Below the pieces are notes generated by a model that saw only the letters and a program-made list of their open reading frames with translations, searched no databases and was not told where the DNA came from. A DNA stretch of 64,000 nucleotides from Prinia subflava (taxonomy: Eukaryota; Chordata; Aves; Passeriformes; Cisticolidae), in assembly GCF_021018805.1 (NCBI RefSeq), contig NC_086248.1, positions 100,613,739 through 100,677,738 of the forward strand, read 5' to 3'. The position numbers and the translations under genes are program-made. Of this stretch, positions 26,443 through 39,200 are shown one piece after another (the first letter of the stretch is position 1; each line of letters starts with the position of its first letter).

Positions 26443-26465
26443 TTTTTTGTTTTTTTTTTTTTTTT
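26411..26465. repeat. Long poly-T tract
   Basis: A 31-base T run, then six and sixteen T separated by single G (26442 and 26449). It could be the minus-strand poly-A end of an old retrocopy, but the sequence after it on that strand is not a recognisable mRNA, SINE or LINE. Length in the assembly may be unreliable. Confidence 0.95.
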
Positions 26466-28633
26466 GTATTATCAACTGATATTTGCTTTAGAGGTGATTA
26501 CTCACTATTCACTGGGGTCCTGCTATATATCCTGCTATCTCCTATATAGATTTTAGGAGTTTTGTTTTGTTGTTGTACTTGAGCTGTTTTCAGATTATTC
26601 CTCTGCTGAATTTTAAATATTAATTCTACATTTTAAAAATGACCAAACTGGAAATATAATACCTAATGAAGGAAATTGGCTACATTTGCCAGAATTTCAG
26701 TCCAGCACCCACACATGCTTACACTGGTACACTGCTCCCAGACAAGGATACTCCCAAAGTTTTGTTCTAGAACCTCAACATCCCTACTTTCTCACAGATT
26801 TCTGATCATTTGCTGTCACTTCCAACCCCTTTTATTTTTGAGCAACCATTAAAAGATAACTCTGTGTGGCCATTTATAGAAGGTGTATTTCTATACTACA
26901 CAAAATGGTGATGCTGAGTGGTGTGGTTTGGATTCTGTAAGAAAACTAGAAGCATTCCAAAGTCCTCTTGGGTCCTACTACAAAATAGTTCCATTTTAAT
27001 TTTCCTGCTGATTTCAGTGGGAGGTTTGTTTGCAGAAGATTGGCAAAATCTGATGCTTAATAAGATTAAAATTTAAAGACTAATAAGGCTCAATTGCAAG
27101 TATATTCATGGCTGATTATCACTAGTTGAGGCATGTCTAGCTCACAAGCATTTCCAGAATGACACGATTTACTTATCCCAGGTGACCTTCAATAGAGACA
27201 AAAATGCAATGTTGTCCACACAAAAAGGCAAATGTTTTATTGAATTTTTTTACAACTGAGATGCGTGTTGCTATCCCCCAAAATTAATGATAATGTTTTT
27301 AACTATCATGGCTAAAAAGAACATGAGAATAATGAATATTAAAAAAAAGACTCAAAAAGAAACAAGAAAAGCCAGTTTTTACAATGTTATAAAGCTCTAC
27401 ATTACTAGTTTGCATCTAATTACAGACACTTTAAAAGTTCATGATCAACTCAATTCATCCTTCAGTTTTTAACGTGTCGTTACTGAAGGCAAAAAGGTGT
27501 TGCTTGAATAAATGCCTTTGGTGAAAGCAGAGGATCAGTTTCTGCAGAGAAATACAGGGAGCAGTTCTTGGGCAGCCTCAGGACAGCACCCTGACTGACC
27601 AAGCACCTCTCCATGAGAAAACACTTCACTGAATGAAAAGGAGCAATGCTGAGTGGAACATAGGATGCATTTGAAACTGAACTGCTGCCCCTATGGATGC
27701 CTTTTGGCTAATTTTTGAGCTCTGAAGATGTTACTTTGTGTTGTGGCATACTGATAAATGGTTATTTGTATCCATTCAAAGTAGAACTGAGTACTACTAT
27801 GAGAGTGGACAGGGCACCCAGAATGAAGAACATTTCCTTTAAGAATATAAAGGAATATCTTAGTATTCAGAAGGATAAGGAGTTTTATAGCAACACCAAA
27901 TCAGCATCTTACCTCAAGCATGTGGTTACTTAATGCCTTTCTTCCTTGATAACCCATTTGGTTTCCCCAGTCCAATATTTTTGGAATAGGAGAGTGAAAC
28001 ATTTTTCACAGGTTGCCTCTAGGAATGACCCTGAAGGCAGCATCTCATCTGGAATGAAGTTGAGACTGGGCTGTAATTTTTAATTAATTTAGAACTGGTT
28101 AGGTTTAAGAGCCCTGAAAACAGAGAACGCTGTATTTCCTAGAGCAGGTGAAGTAGGGACAGCATTTATATCATTTCTGTAAAAATTAGTTCAGCAGCAG
28201 TAAAGCACATTCTGTAAAACAGCTGATAAACATTTCTGAAGGCCACTTGGGGGCCTCCTGTAGTATACAGTGTTAAAATAGAAGGCTACAGCTGAGGCGC
28301 AAAGGAAAATACAATTCCACACTGAAGTACCGCACAATGAAACCTCTTGTGTAGCGGTTACACTTGGTCATGGACAAAGAAAGAGATGAATTAATAATTG
28401 CAGATAATGGAAGATAGAAAGATCACAGCTGCTTATCTCAACAACTTGCAATGGACCTTCGGGTCAAAATCTAGGAACATTAAATCCCAAACAATGTTTT
28501 TCCATCATATGCCACACAAGCATGATTTCCTTCACATTTTGTACTGAATAACAACACAATAGCTTCTTACAAAGAGCTGTAAGAAGGCCTGGGTGAAGAC
28601 CTATCATAAACACCAGTTTGGATCTGTCTCTAT
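26466..28633. other. Non-coding DNA
   Basis: No gene or repeat family recognised. Frames here are 61-72 codons without domains. Confidence 0.5.
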
Positions 28634-28647
28634 CCAGCAGAGGGCAC
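28634..28647 (+). promoter_or_regulatory. CTCF-type core motif
   Basis: CCAGCAGAGGGCAC matches the vertebrate CTCF core consensus CCASYAGRKGGCAS at every position. CTCF binds through zinc fingers and anchors chromatin loops and insulators. A perfect core can still occur by chance in 64 kb at a low rate, and flanking preferences and occupancy cannot be judged here. Confidence 0.5.
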
Positions 28648-29459
28648 TGACATGCACATACAGCATTATATGTATATTAAAAAGGGGGTTTTTTGGACAA
28701 AAGCTTATTCAAAACCACTGATTAGAAGCCTAATTTCATTATTACTGTTAATATGATAAGATTTTTTGGGATTACAAAAGTTATTATTTCTGGGGTTTTG
28801 TGTCATTCATAATTGCTTTCTCCTACTGGTAAATTATTTAAGTGAATATGTTTTTAAAAATTACATTAATGCAATAGCATTATTTTGTCTGTTTTCCATC
28901 TAAATTGCATAGACTAAGCTTATTTCTTCAGCAATTTTGAAGGCAAATAATTTAAACATAAGTAACTTTAATCACATAGTATCTATCTGAAATCAATACT
29001 GAAGCACTGATTACAGCAAGTGGTATCCTCTATGTTGTTCCCAGATAAACATATCCAGTGCTAGTAGGAGCTTCCTGCAGTTCTCATGTTATGAAAATTC
29101 TTGGCAGGAAAGTTAAAATAAGAAAGAGCTAAGCATGATCACTGTGAACAAACTGAGTTCATTTTTGACTTTATAAATGCATATGAATAGCTCAAGAGCA
29201 TTGCTTTCCCCACTCAGGGTGTTGAATATGCAAATTACCAGGGATGAAATGGAATTAAACAAGACCTATGAATCCCATGAAACACCTTACACCTAGATCA
29301 CAAGGTAACACAAAGATGCAACAGGTCTTGGTTGTCTGCTTGTATTAGGACTGGCTAGAGCAAGGGTAGCAGGTGAGATTTCCTTTTGGACGGCCAAGAG
29401 TAACTGGCCTTTTATAACCTTTCTTCTTTGGGGCGTTGAATGCAGGTTCTGAGTTAACT
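28648..29459. other. AT-rich non-coding DNA
   Basis: No gene, RNA or repeat family recognised. Confidence 0.5.
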
Positions 29460-29575
29460 AATCAATTAATCACTGTAATTAGCAATGGGTGTGTAAACCC
29501 ACATCTCGAGAAAGTGGAGCACAGATGGAGAAAGTGGAGCATAAGTTTCATTAATCAATTAATTAGCTCATTCTT
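29460..29575. promoter_or_regulatory. Homeodomain-type AT motif cluster, possible enhancer
   Basis: ATCAATTAAT occurs twice, as AATCAATTAATCAC near 29460 and AATCAATTAATTAG near 29556, with further TAATTAGC/AATTAGC motifs. Between them GAGAAAGTGGAGCA occurs twice, about 21 bases apart. TAATTA and ATCAAT-like words are recognised by homeodomain and TALE/HNF6-type factors. The arrangement fits a developmental enhancer, but AT-rich DNA produces such words easily. Confidence 0.25.
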
Positions 29576-32502
29576 CATGAAAAGAAGGAAAAGTGACTAA
29601 TGTCATGAATAGAAATAAATATAGAGTCTAGACTGAACACTTCAGTAATGAAAGAATGAAATGTAATTGTAAATCCCTGGACTCAGTTTTGTTTTTATCA
29701 AAATCACTGGCAGCCTGTGATGAAAGCAGGAGGGGGCCATAAGAAAGTTGGAATTTTCTCTGCTGAGGTTGAGCTGTGGTTAGCTCAGTAAATTACAGTT
29801 TTCACAGGCACTTCATGTTTGCTGATCATTAAATGTCCTCCCAAGGAATGACATGTGCAGAACATAGCAAGAGCTGTAATGATCAGTGTTTTCTTTCATT
29901 GCTCTTAATTGTCATAACCTGCCTTGCCAAAAAAGTGTTCCTAAAAGCTGTGTTGGCTATTACAGGAAAGGGTCTCAAGCAATTGCAGAATGGCCGGGTA
30001 GATTAATAGATATTTAGTTCTGCTGTCTTCTGCAGTTCCAGAAACACTTGGTAAAGAGCATAGTTGCTTTTAGTACCAAGACCTCCTTTCCCTCTGATCT
30101 AGCCCAACTTTTGTTGGTTCATGGTTCTCTTTTTTTTTTTTTTTTCTTTATATTTGAAATAGAGAAATCATTCCTTGAATCCAGAATCCAGAAAAAATTA
30201 TCCAGAGATATTATAACCTGTGATCTAATTTCCTGAATATGTTCTTGGTAACTCATTACATTCTCTGCTTTTGATTAATGCAAGTTAAGAACAATTGACC
30301 TGAAAACTGACTCAATATGCATCAAGTAAGCAGAGAAAGCTTTTACACAGTTGTGTGGAAATGATTTGCTGATCTAAAAAGATGCATGTTATATGTTCTT
30401 TGCTGCAATAACAATGGCTGTTATTTGATCCAGCCTGAGTAATAATTTTAAGTGTTCAAGGTCACTAGTGTGGAAATTCAAGATTACTTAAAATTTTGTG
30501 TTATTATAAAAGATGAATTTATACTGTGCTTGCTTCAAAATAGAAACAATTATCCAGATCTTTTCCCCTTTAGAAAAGATGTTCATAATTTTGACCTAAA
30601 GTTATGTAGATCTTTTTCCTGATAGCAGAAAACAGTAGAAAATACAGAGTTTGAGGGTCCTCATGATGAATGTGGCTGTTATTTGCGCTCTCTATACATA
30701 AAATGGCTTTTGTTATACATAAGAGTGGAAGAAAATAGTATGGAAAGAATAACATTGTGTTATTAATGTCAGATGCTCTTATCAGTCATGGGGGATTTTA
30801 AATTCATTAGTGATATCTGCACTTGTGTGCTCGCATTTATAATATCTGTGTTCAATATACACTTAGCATAATTGTTATCACATTTTTTCAGGTCAAAGCT
30901 CTGACTTCTCAACTGCTTAGGTGTAAGAACACTGAACAGAGTAAAGATTCATAACTCACATCCCTATAATTACAGATGCCATTCCTACTCTGAATGATCT
31001 TTAGGATACAATTACAAAAGAAGAAAGGGAGTTTATTCCTAAGTATTGTGACTGACTAAAAGCATGAACAATTGATACGATACTTTTGAGAATTCAGGTG
31101 GGAACACATTGGTATTAGTCAACTTTGTAGAATAGGGTTTTCAACCATAAGGTGAGTTAAACAGATTGAATTATAGACATCTGTAGATTTTTAGGGAAGG
31201 AAAATGCAAGTCTGCTTTGCACTTTGAGCTTCTTTGAAAGAGGCTACAATTTCATTATTATAGAACGAATGTTATCATTTAGTATATGCAGATCTAATTC
31301 ATCAAAGACCTCTTGGGTGTGGTTGAGCTATGGGAAGTTTATTGAGGTCAACAATTAAAATATGCTCTTGGTATTACTGGAGTATTTTTGAATACTTTCA
31401 GTACTCTGTGTTTTATGTATGTACAGGCACTTGTGACTCCAGCATTAGATGACCCTGTGACCCTTGAAGAAGATTAATAATTTGCCCAAGCTGTCGGAAG
31501 GATTCTTTCATATTTCTCTAGAGTGTTAAGTGTCAGAGAGCTGTATGACAGGAAGTTCTAGGAGAAATTTGGAAGAAAAACATACAGATTGACACAGAAG
31601 GAAAACCATTAAAAAATATTAAAATAGCAGCAGATAAGGTCTATGAAATAAAATTTAAAATTGTACATAAAATTTCTCTATACTGTCTCAGTTTGTAGAT
31701 TTAATATTGTCTCTACCTTATAAATATGAAAACGTGTTCTTGCTCCTTCATTAGCAACAGTAAGATTGAAAAAAAAAGCAGGTAGATTTTCTGTCTAAAC
31801 TAATCAGTTTAGCAACTAGTTCAGGCTTTTTCCTGTTAAGTGAGATAGCCTTACATAACAGGTCTGATTTGTGCAGCACAATGAAGTTTTGAACTCAGTT
31901 TATTGTTTGCTCCCAAATGAATTCTCCTCTGTTAGACAATATATCATAGTGTCTGCAATTTGCTGACGCTCCTCCTCAGGACAAATCTTCAGTGAGAGAA
32001 AAAGCAGAGCACTGTCTTCCTGAGAGATGCTCGCTACAAACTTCTCCAGGCATGGTAGATCATAGAGCAAATCTTACTCTTTATAAATTGCATGGCAAAT
32101 GTCCATCATTTATCTTGGATTGTAAAACTCATGTGTTATGGAAACCTTAATAGCATTTTGGAATAGAATCCATGGATAAAAGCTATGCCAAGAGGCTGAG
32201 AAATGTCAAGGGATTTGGGTTTTGCCAAATCTCAGAGATGCTAAGTATCTTGCACATCTGCTGAGGAAGATGCATTTTTGGAGCTGTCTAAGTTCTCAGA
32301 AAGTTAAATGGTGGACCTTCAGTCTTTTACTGATCTCAACATCCCCTTTTAAAGTTGTTCTGCCGAGATCCTGAGCCTGCGTACCTGACAGTATAGTTAG
32401 TGATCAAACTAGAGCCCAAGTTGATCCTGAAAGCCTGTATGAGACAATTCCTTTCCTCCCCCTAACCCTTGTAAGACCTTGATGTTTGTTTAAGGCAATA
32501 AT
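29576..32502. other. AT-rich non-coding DNA
   Basis: No gene seen. It includes a 16-base T run at 30130-30145 and a TCAAGGTCA word at 30456-30464 that matches the ERR/SF-1 monomeric nuclear-receptor site. A faint CR1-tail-like stretch near 31440-31475 is too weak to annotate. Confidence 0.5.
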
Positions 32503-32742
32503 CACATAGAATCATCAAATGGTTTAGTCTGAAGGGATTATTAAAGATGATCTGATCCAGGTTCTTGGACATGGGCTGGGGCATCTTTCCCTAGACCAGA
32601 TTGCTCAAAGCCCCATCCAGCCTGACTTGAACATTTCCAGTGGATGGGAATCCACCACTTCTCTGGACAGCCAGTACAAATGCCACACCATCCTCATTAA
32701 AAAAAAATTCCTTTCCTTAAAGCCAATCTCAATCTCCTTTAC
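32503..32742 (-). mobile_element. CR1 LINE 3' fragment
   Basis: Read on the minus strand, this matches the conserved 3' part of avian CR1. On the + strand it begins CATAGAATCAT, the CR1 tail in reverse. It continues with recognisable blocks near CCCTAGACCAGATTGCTCAA, AGCCCCATCCAGCCTGACTT and ACCACTTCTCTGGACAGCC, then poly-A interruptions and a CAATCTCAATCTCC stretch. CR1 is the dominant bird retrotransposon. Only the 3' end is present, the usual result of incomplete reverse transcription. Numerous substitutions suggest an old, inactive copy. Confidence 0.93.
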
Positions 32743-33404
32743 ATATGAAGCACTGGATATTTAATAAAGCGGCTTGGAGATCTCACTACTGTTCAATATT
32801 CCTGTTAACTTTGATATGAAAACTTTTGTACATAAAACACTTTTTATCCAGTGGTTTAAGGAGAGAGTTCTATTTTTCTCTTATTTTTATTAACAGGGAA
32901 ATAAAGCCTTCTGACTTATGTGGATTAAGACACTAAAACTTGCAGATACTTCTCTTTACTACATGTATAAAACTAATGTCTCGTGCTGTTGTTTTAGCCA
33001 TCTGTATTTTAGCCTGGTATTATATAGCTAACTGATTAAATTTTTACTATAACATATGAAGCAGCTTGAATCAGTTTTGTATGTTACTATGCCCTTTCCC
33101 AACAGCAACAAATTAAATATTATGCCAATATATCTCTATATAATGTTTCCTTTGTTTACATTTGCTGCTGTACTTTATCTCTCTGAATATGGAGTGACCA
33201 AAACCTCCCTCTGTGGTGAGTAGTGGGGCCAGATGAGTGAACAAACACCTCTGAGAAGTGATATGCCTCTAAAACTGCATCATCCTCATTTAACAAAATT
33301 TATTGTGCTGTACACTTGCCCACAGCACATCCAGTGTGGTTCTGCTTGATGAACCACATTGCATCAATTGTGCATTCATTATCTTATGATAAGTGTAGGT
33401 TCGT
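32743..33404. other. AT-rich non-coding DNA
   Basis: No gene or repeat recognised between the CR1 fragment and the CpG-bearing open frame. Confidence 0.5.
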
Positions 33405-33655
33405 GGGTTTGAGCCAGACAGGGCTGGTTTGTGAACTCACTGAAGCGACGCATTCGCGGAGGGGAAACGCCGCATCATAAAAGAAACTGGTTGAAGCAAT
33501 TATGTCGTCTTGGGAGGAAGGCTTCTTGGTACAAAAGTGCCCTCATAGTAGCAAAAGGAAGGAAAATGAGCTGCCCTAGGCTTTCATCAACGCAGAGGAA
33601 GAGCTATTCCACAAACCAGATAAATTGCAAAAGCAGAAATAAACCAAATCTGTGA
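33405..33655 (+). other. CpG-bearing patch with a 74-codon basic open frame
   Basis: A frame at 33431-33655 opens MNSLKRRIRGGETPHHKRN and is rich in Lys, Arg and Ser, without a domain I recognise. The first part (about 33444-33475) holds five or six CpG in roughly 35 bases, unusual for this window. No polypyrimidine acceptor plus donor pair frames it, and no Kozak-type context stands out. It could be a decayed piece of an inserted element, an unspliced short ORF or chance. Confidence 0.2.
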
Positions 33656-34050
33656 CATTGTAAATCTGAGCATGCTTGGTTTCTGCTTTAGTGGCACAAA
33701 CACATTTAAGATAAAATTTACTGTTTTCTAAATGTGCCACAAGTTCATGTGCTTGTTATTCATTAACATTTTCTTGCTATGAACATTCAAAACTTTGAGC
33801 CATCTTTATATGGAGGCTTGTTAGAGATGAGCTTTCAGTGTGGAAGTTTGAATTCTATCAACCACCAGAAGAAAAAATAAAATCACTATATACAAAATCT
33901 TACTTATTGACTATACAACCAGGATGCAAGAAAAGTATAATTTGCTTTGTGTGGCTGAAAGTCAGCTCTTTAATTGACTAGCAAAAAAACCCCTAGAAAT
34001 TACTGTTATTCAGAGATCACTATATGATAATGAACTTACTGATAGCCAAG

Positions 34051-34086
34051 AATAAAAAAAAACCCAAAAAAACCCAAAAACAACAA
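34051..34086. repeat. A-run/CCC low-complexity tract
   Basis: Runs of seven to nine A separated by CCC, then CAACAAAAT. It resembles the longer tract at 44162-44329. Confidence 0.85.
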
Positions 34087-34404
34087 AATCTGAACAGGAA
34101 ATACATTTGATACATTTGAAAGGTCCTGAAATGCTAAATGCTCATCACTTAGCTGTTGGAAAGAGCTACATGGAGAAATCCATATGCATTTTGAGAACAC
34201 TTCTTGGTAAGCTATATATTCCAAAAGATACAAATATCTTATCATTATACATTTCATTCGAAGTTTTTTTCCAAAGACTCTGAACATCATAGTAGAGATA
34301 AGAGCACTGCATCCTGTCTATGATTAATGCCCTTACCCAAACATAAATATCATTGCAAGTGAACCAAAATGTAACTACACGTGAACAGAAAATAGACAAG
34401 GAGC

Positions 34405-34425
34405 TTTTTTTTTTTTTTTTTTTTT
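34405..34425. repeat. 21-base poly-T tract
   Basis: Uninterrupted T run. A minus-strand frame through it reads poly-Lys and is an artefact. Confidence 0.95.
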
Positions 34426-35063
34426 AAATTTTCCAGATCCCAGAAGTGGCACCCCTGACATGTCTGAATTACACTACCAGTACTTAGATCAATGTTCCTG
34501 GATTTCTGCTGGCAGCACCTGATCTCTTTTCCCAGCATTTTCCCAACCCATAGATGAGCTGGTGGAGGACTAAGATAACTAGTTTACAAGACATTGTCTT
34601 GCTGGGGATAAAGAAATTGCTGTAGCAAGCTGGACTGAATAAGAATTGGCTGTTCTGTTGAGATTTTGATTTATGTGTCTGAACTATTTATTCTCACATT
34701 TAATTTTATATTGCAAAATGCTGGATTTTACACTGGCAAATCTAAAGTCTCCGAGTGCTATTTTAATCTATATAAATCTCTTGCACATTCATTGTCCTAT
34801 GTATAATTTACATAAGGTAACATGTATGTATAAGGCCCATGACTACATATGTGACATTGCATTGGTTTAGTATGAGGGCAATTTTTCTTTTATTCTGCTT
34901 CATTTTCTGTAGGGAGAGAGACATTTTTTTTGTTCTTGTTGTTAGTCAAGGATTCTTTTTGGCTATGTACGTCAAATAAGTGGTCTAACAGACTCTCAAA
35001 CTTTCCCTGGACTTTCTCCACCTTCTAAATGCTAAATGTGTTTTTCTATTTCTCTGTACACAG

Positions 35064-35127
35064 GTTGAAGCACTTCCCTTAGGCTGCTATGAAACCAGAA
35101 AAGTACCTGGAAGGTGGAGTGTCAGAG
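35064..35127 (+). ncRNA. Candidate exon 1 of a possible spliced transcript
   Basis: A 64-base block between a good acceptor (pyrimidine-rich TTTTTCTATTTCTCTGTACACAG, ending at 35063) and a donor matching consensus very well (GAG|GTGAGT at 35128). An ATG at 35089 starts MKPEKYLEGGVSE, open to the donor with the codon complete; a TAG lies in frame upstream. A second frame is open through all 64 bases. Because it has an acceptor it would be internal, so a further 5' exon is implied. Joined to 53234-53307, the ATG frame stops after 25 codons, which favours a non-coding or short-ORF transcript. No splice evidence exists beyond these motifs. Confidence 0.35.
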
Positions 35128-36234
35128 GTGAGTAAACAGCTCCACATCACTTTTCACTTTAATTTTGCCAGTATTTCAAGAAAATGAGCGCTCCACACAT
35201 TTAACTTGCCATGTTAAAATGTGATTGCAGTGCTCAGTCATCCTCTGCACAGACCTGGTTTAGAAATAGGAGGAGCAGGATACCTACAGCTGTAATGATT
35301 TTTCCTTGTTCCCAATGCATCCAGGTGAGAAAGTCAGCATTGAAAATCTAGTTACTGACATTCCTATTTAATCTATTTAATCCAACAAAGCAAACAAGTG
35401 AATATTTGGCAAAGGACATGTACTGTGACTTGGAGTACCATCATACAGCAACCTCATGAGAAGAGTGCACAGTATGCATACGAAAGAGGCATGCAAAACC
35501 ATTAGCTGTAGTCAGGAGTAAAACCTTATGATTAATAGTGATTAACACACATAAATATTATATGAAAAAATATAAATTATTGAGATCCACAAGAATAATA
35601 AATAGACAATGTCTTACTGAAATTTACTTTTCATGGATGATTTGTGTATTTAATGTCAGATATGAAAATCACTCTTGAAATTATTAAGATAATAAATCTC
35701 AAGCTCATCAGGTAAATAGTTGTGTCCCTCAAAAAATACTGCAATAAAATAAAATAAATAAAATGTTTAAAAAAACCCAAAAACCTTTGAGCAGAGATAT
35801 TATAGAATCTAACTTGCTTTGATCATTTAATGTGATTACTTTGAGTTATATTTCTGGCTTGAATTGCTGACAAAATAAGAATAAGCATGACATGATGGAT
35901 AGGATCTGCCACATTAATAAGTAAAGTCTGGAAAGAATTAAGTTGACATTTGAAGAAGGGGAGAAAATGTCAAGAAATAATTATTTTTATTCGATATTGT
36001 TTGTGAGAAGCTTACTGTCCCTAACCAGGTCTGGGCATATTGTCTGCATATTTTATAATCTGTCTGGAATTTCCTTTCATTAATTGAGATATAATCAATA
36101 ATAACCAATTACACCTAAAATGCCCTCTTCCCCCCCTCCTTTAGGCTACACCTTCTTGCCCTGCCTCCCAGCTGAGGTCTTTCTGAGACATTCCTTGGTC
36201 TGAACTGCTTTCCTGCAAGTCACCCTCAGTTCTT
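35128..36234. other. AT-rich non-coding DNA (possible intron)
   Basis: No gene or repeat family. Short AATAAA-type simple sequence and an A-run/CCC stretch occur at about 35744-35785. Confidence 0.5.
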
Positions 36235-36273
36235 TATATACATATACATATATCTATATATGTATATATATAT
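36235..36273. repeat. TA/CATA imperfect microsatellite
   Basis: Alternating TATATA and CATATA units with a few interruptions. Nearly self-complementary. Confidence 0.9.
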
Positions 36274-39200
36274 GAAAACTGGGAAAGGGGATTACTAAGG
36301 TGCCCTCACTAATTGGACTGGAAAACCTGTTTATTCCATTTCTTCTTGGCAAAACACTGTCTTAAGGGACTACAAACTCCTTAAAACACTACTCATTCAC
36401 TATGTATTTGATACAAAATGGATATCTTGGACCAAAGCCCAAAGCCAGTTACAGCTGCCTCTGAAAATGAAGTGCTCTTAAATCCAGTTCACTTAAACAG
36501 TGAAGCTTTCTTCATGCAGAGGTGTCCTGTGTGCCTGAGCACCACTTATCCTTTCCTGGATCAGGCTTCACTCATCCCCTCATGCAAGGAATGCCAGCAG
36601 AACCTCCATAGGGCTTTTCCTTGTGTTACTGAGCCTTAAATTTTGCTAAAACCCAGTGACTTTAGCCAGGAACCACACAGAGGATGTTCTATATTTCATG
36701 GCCTTATTTTAGTCTTGTTGGTTGTATGTATGTTGGCTGTAGGTCCAGTGTTGCACATACACATCTGTGCTTTATATCCTGCTCTTACATCACCGACAGA
36801 AGAGGACATCTTTCCAAATCAGTGATATGTCATTGTATGGAGTCTGACACAACTTCTAGAAGCGTGTTTTGGAGAATGTAAGCTGAGCAGCACAAGAGCT
36901 CTCCCTTAGACATTAGGGAGAACAATATATTTTGATCTTTGAACACTATTTCGTTCTCAGACTCTAAATATGGTTGTTTCAAATGATCTTTGTATTTTCT
37001 TCTGAGCTGAAAACTTATTTCAACACATTTGATGGACACCAGTATGATGTGGAATAACACCGTATTGTCCTACATCATGCAATACCTGATAGTATTTCTT
37101 TTCCAGCTGGAAGCGACAGTGTATTGGAACATGGTTCCTAACTGTGATTCACAGTGTTAAGTTCTGTAATTAACATTTTCAAGCCCCTTTTCTATATATT
37201 TAGGGGAAAATAAAACAAAATAGGGAAAGGAAAAAATGCACCAACCCCCCCAAAATAATCACCAATCCAGATATATTTATCCAGGTATCTAATTGTATAC
37301 TCACTATTCTGTTATATATGATTTATTTGCAAAAAGCAACAATTTGGACAAGCATAACTATGAAAATCATCATTTTCTTGGTTTTATGAAAAGTCATGTA
37401 AACCATATGAAGAGTAAAAACAACTCTATAAAAACTAAATAAAAGAACAGCAATTAAATCACTAGAACATTATGATTAATTGTATTTCTTTATAAATAAA
37501 TAAGAGGAAAAGCAGAAAGACTTCCTAGACAATTTAGAAATGAATCTGCAGAATACCACTACATTTTTCTATTCCCATGCTGATACTGTGGCATTGGTGC
37601 ACTGACTCACACTCACCACCCCTCCCCCAAAAAAGCATTTATAATTCTCTAGAGTGAATTAGTGTGGTCTGTTACATTCTAGATGAAAATTTCATGATGA
37701 AATATGGTTCTTATGAAAAATACATAATCATATGCAGCCTGAGTTTTCTTTGCTCTGGATGAAACTGCATTAAAATTGAACCTCTGCAGGATCAGTGTGC
37801 CTTTTTGCCTGCTTGTCTATGCGGGTTACATGAAAATCGCACTTTGTTATGGATGGACAGGAGTTGACAGTGGTTGATAGTGGATCCTTTCTGGATTTTC
37901 TGTAACAGTAAGACAAGGAGTGAAATTGTCTCTCATTGAGCCAATGGGATTTTTACCCATGACACAGCAGAGCAAGGACTCGGTTGTGTGATTTTTGGTT
38001 AGAAAATTCTTTCCTCTGCTTAGAAAATTTGAACTCCTGGCCTTATCAGTGTGCAGGGTATGAAGTCTTCTGGAAATATATGACCAGTTTCCTATGGGAG
38101 GATCCTTAATGCTCATCCACCAACTTCACAGGCAAAGAACTCTCAATGCTGTTGTGTCTGAGAGAACAGATCTGAAATAATAGAAGTGTTCTGGTGGGGC
38201 ACAAAGGGGAGAAGTTGTTATGAAGAGGGATTGGCTAAGAATGACTCATGCTGCACAGCTTCTCTCCTTTCTCCAGGCAGGACTGATCTAGGGAATTTCT
38301 GCAATATTTGATATCTTATAGCAGTCTTACTTTAAGAATAGAGAAGGAAAAAAAACCTGCATCAGTTTGTTTTTGTGCACTGTCAGGATTTGATTCTTGA
38401 GCTGCTGTGCCCCTATTGATGTCTTAATAGGGCCTAAGAAATAATAATTTTGGTCTAGAAAATAATATTTCTACTATAAAGACCTTCTTACTCTCTTCTG
38501 TTCTCTTTTCAATATTTGTAAGGCAATGATCCCAATAATTCATCACTGCATCAAGAAAATAAAAATGCTTTTGCCAGGGGAAACTGAAATACCACACACA
38601 GCTATTTGGAAACTCATTTACAATATTGAAAGAAATTACTTCTAAAAATTCATGTGTTTAACAACTTTCAGAAGCAGTCTATCTTTCTACCAAGACCCAG
38701 TGTTAAAATAAGGACTTTATTACAGGACTTTATTTTTGCACAATTTATGAATACTATGTAGATTTTATCTTGTCCTGAACACTTCAACATTTACCCAGAG
38801 ATCTTTGGGCTACACTTAACTTTGAAAAAAACCCAAAGTAACCACAATGAAGCTTACGTTATTTTTCTCCCTCTGCAGAAATTGTATGATCTGCATCTTA
38901 TACATCTCATGTTTGGTGCAGTGTGTTGCAAACTGGGTCTTTATCAGTTCATCTGTCTTTGTTTACTGTGTTTACTTGATTCTTTTCACCTCAGACTTCA
39001 AGCAGGTGGAGAAGATCAACACTCAAAATAAAAAGAAAAGCAACACTGAAGTCAAAAACATTTGATAACATTTATGCATCATTGTTGATTTTCATACAAG
39101 ATGCATGAAGGTTTCATAAAAGATGCACAAAGTATTTTTTATACTATTAATAAAAGGACCAGGTCTATATCAGAAACATCACAGCATTATTACTGTTTCA

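Noticed and set aside
31440..31475. TTAGATGACCCTGTGACCC stretch like a CR1 tail
   Set aside because: Too short and diverged, and no adjacent CR1 body or terminal repeat was seen.
36418..36639. 73-codon frame with CPVC and CKEC pairs 17 residues apart, like a zinc ribbon or treble-clef finger
   Set aside because: No other family residues, no splice borders and no homologous context. Two CXXC pairs can arise by chance in a frame this size.
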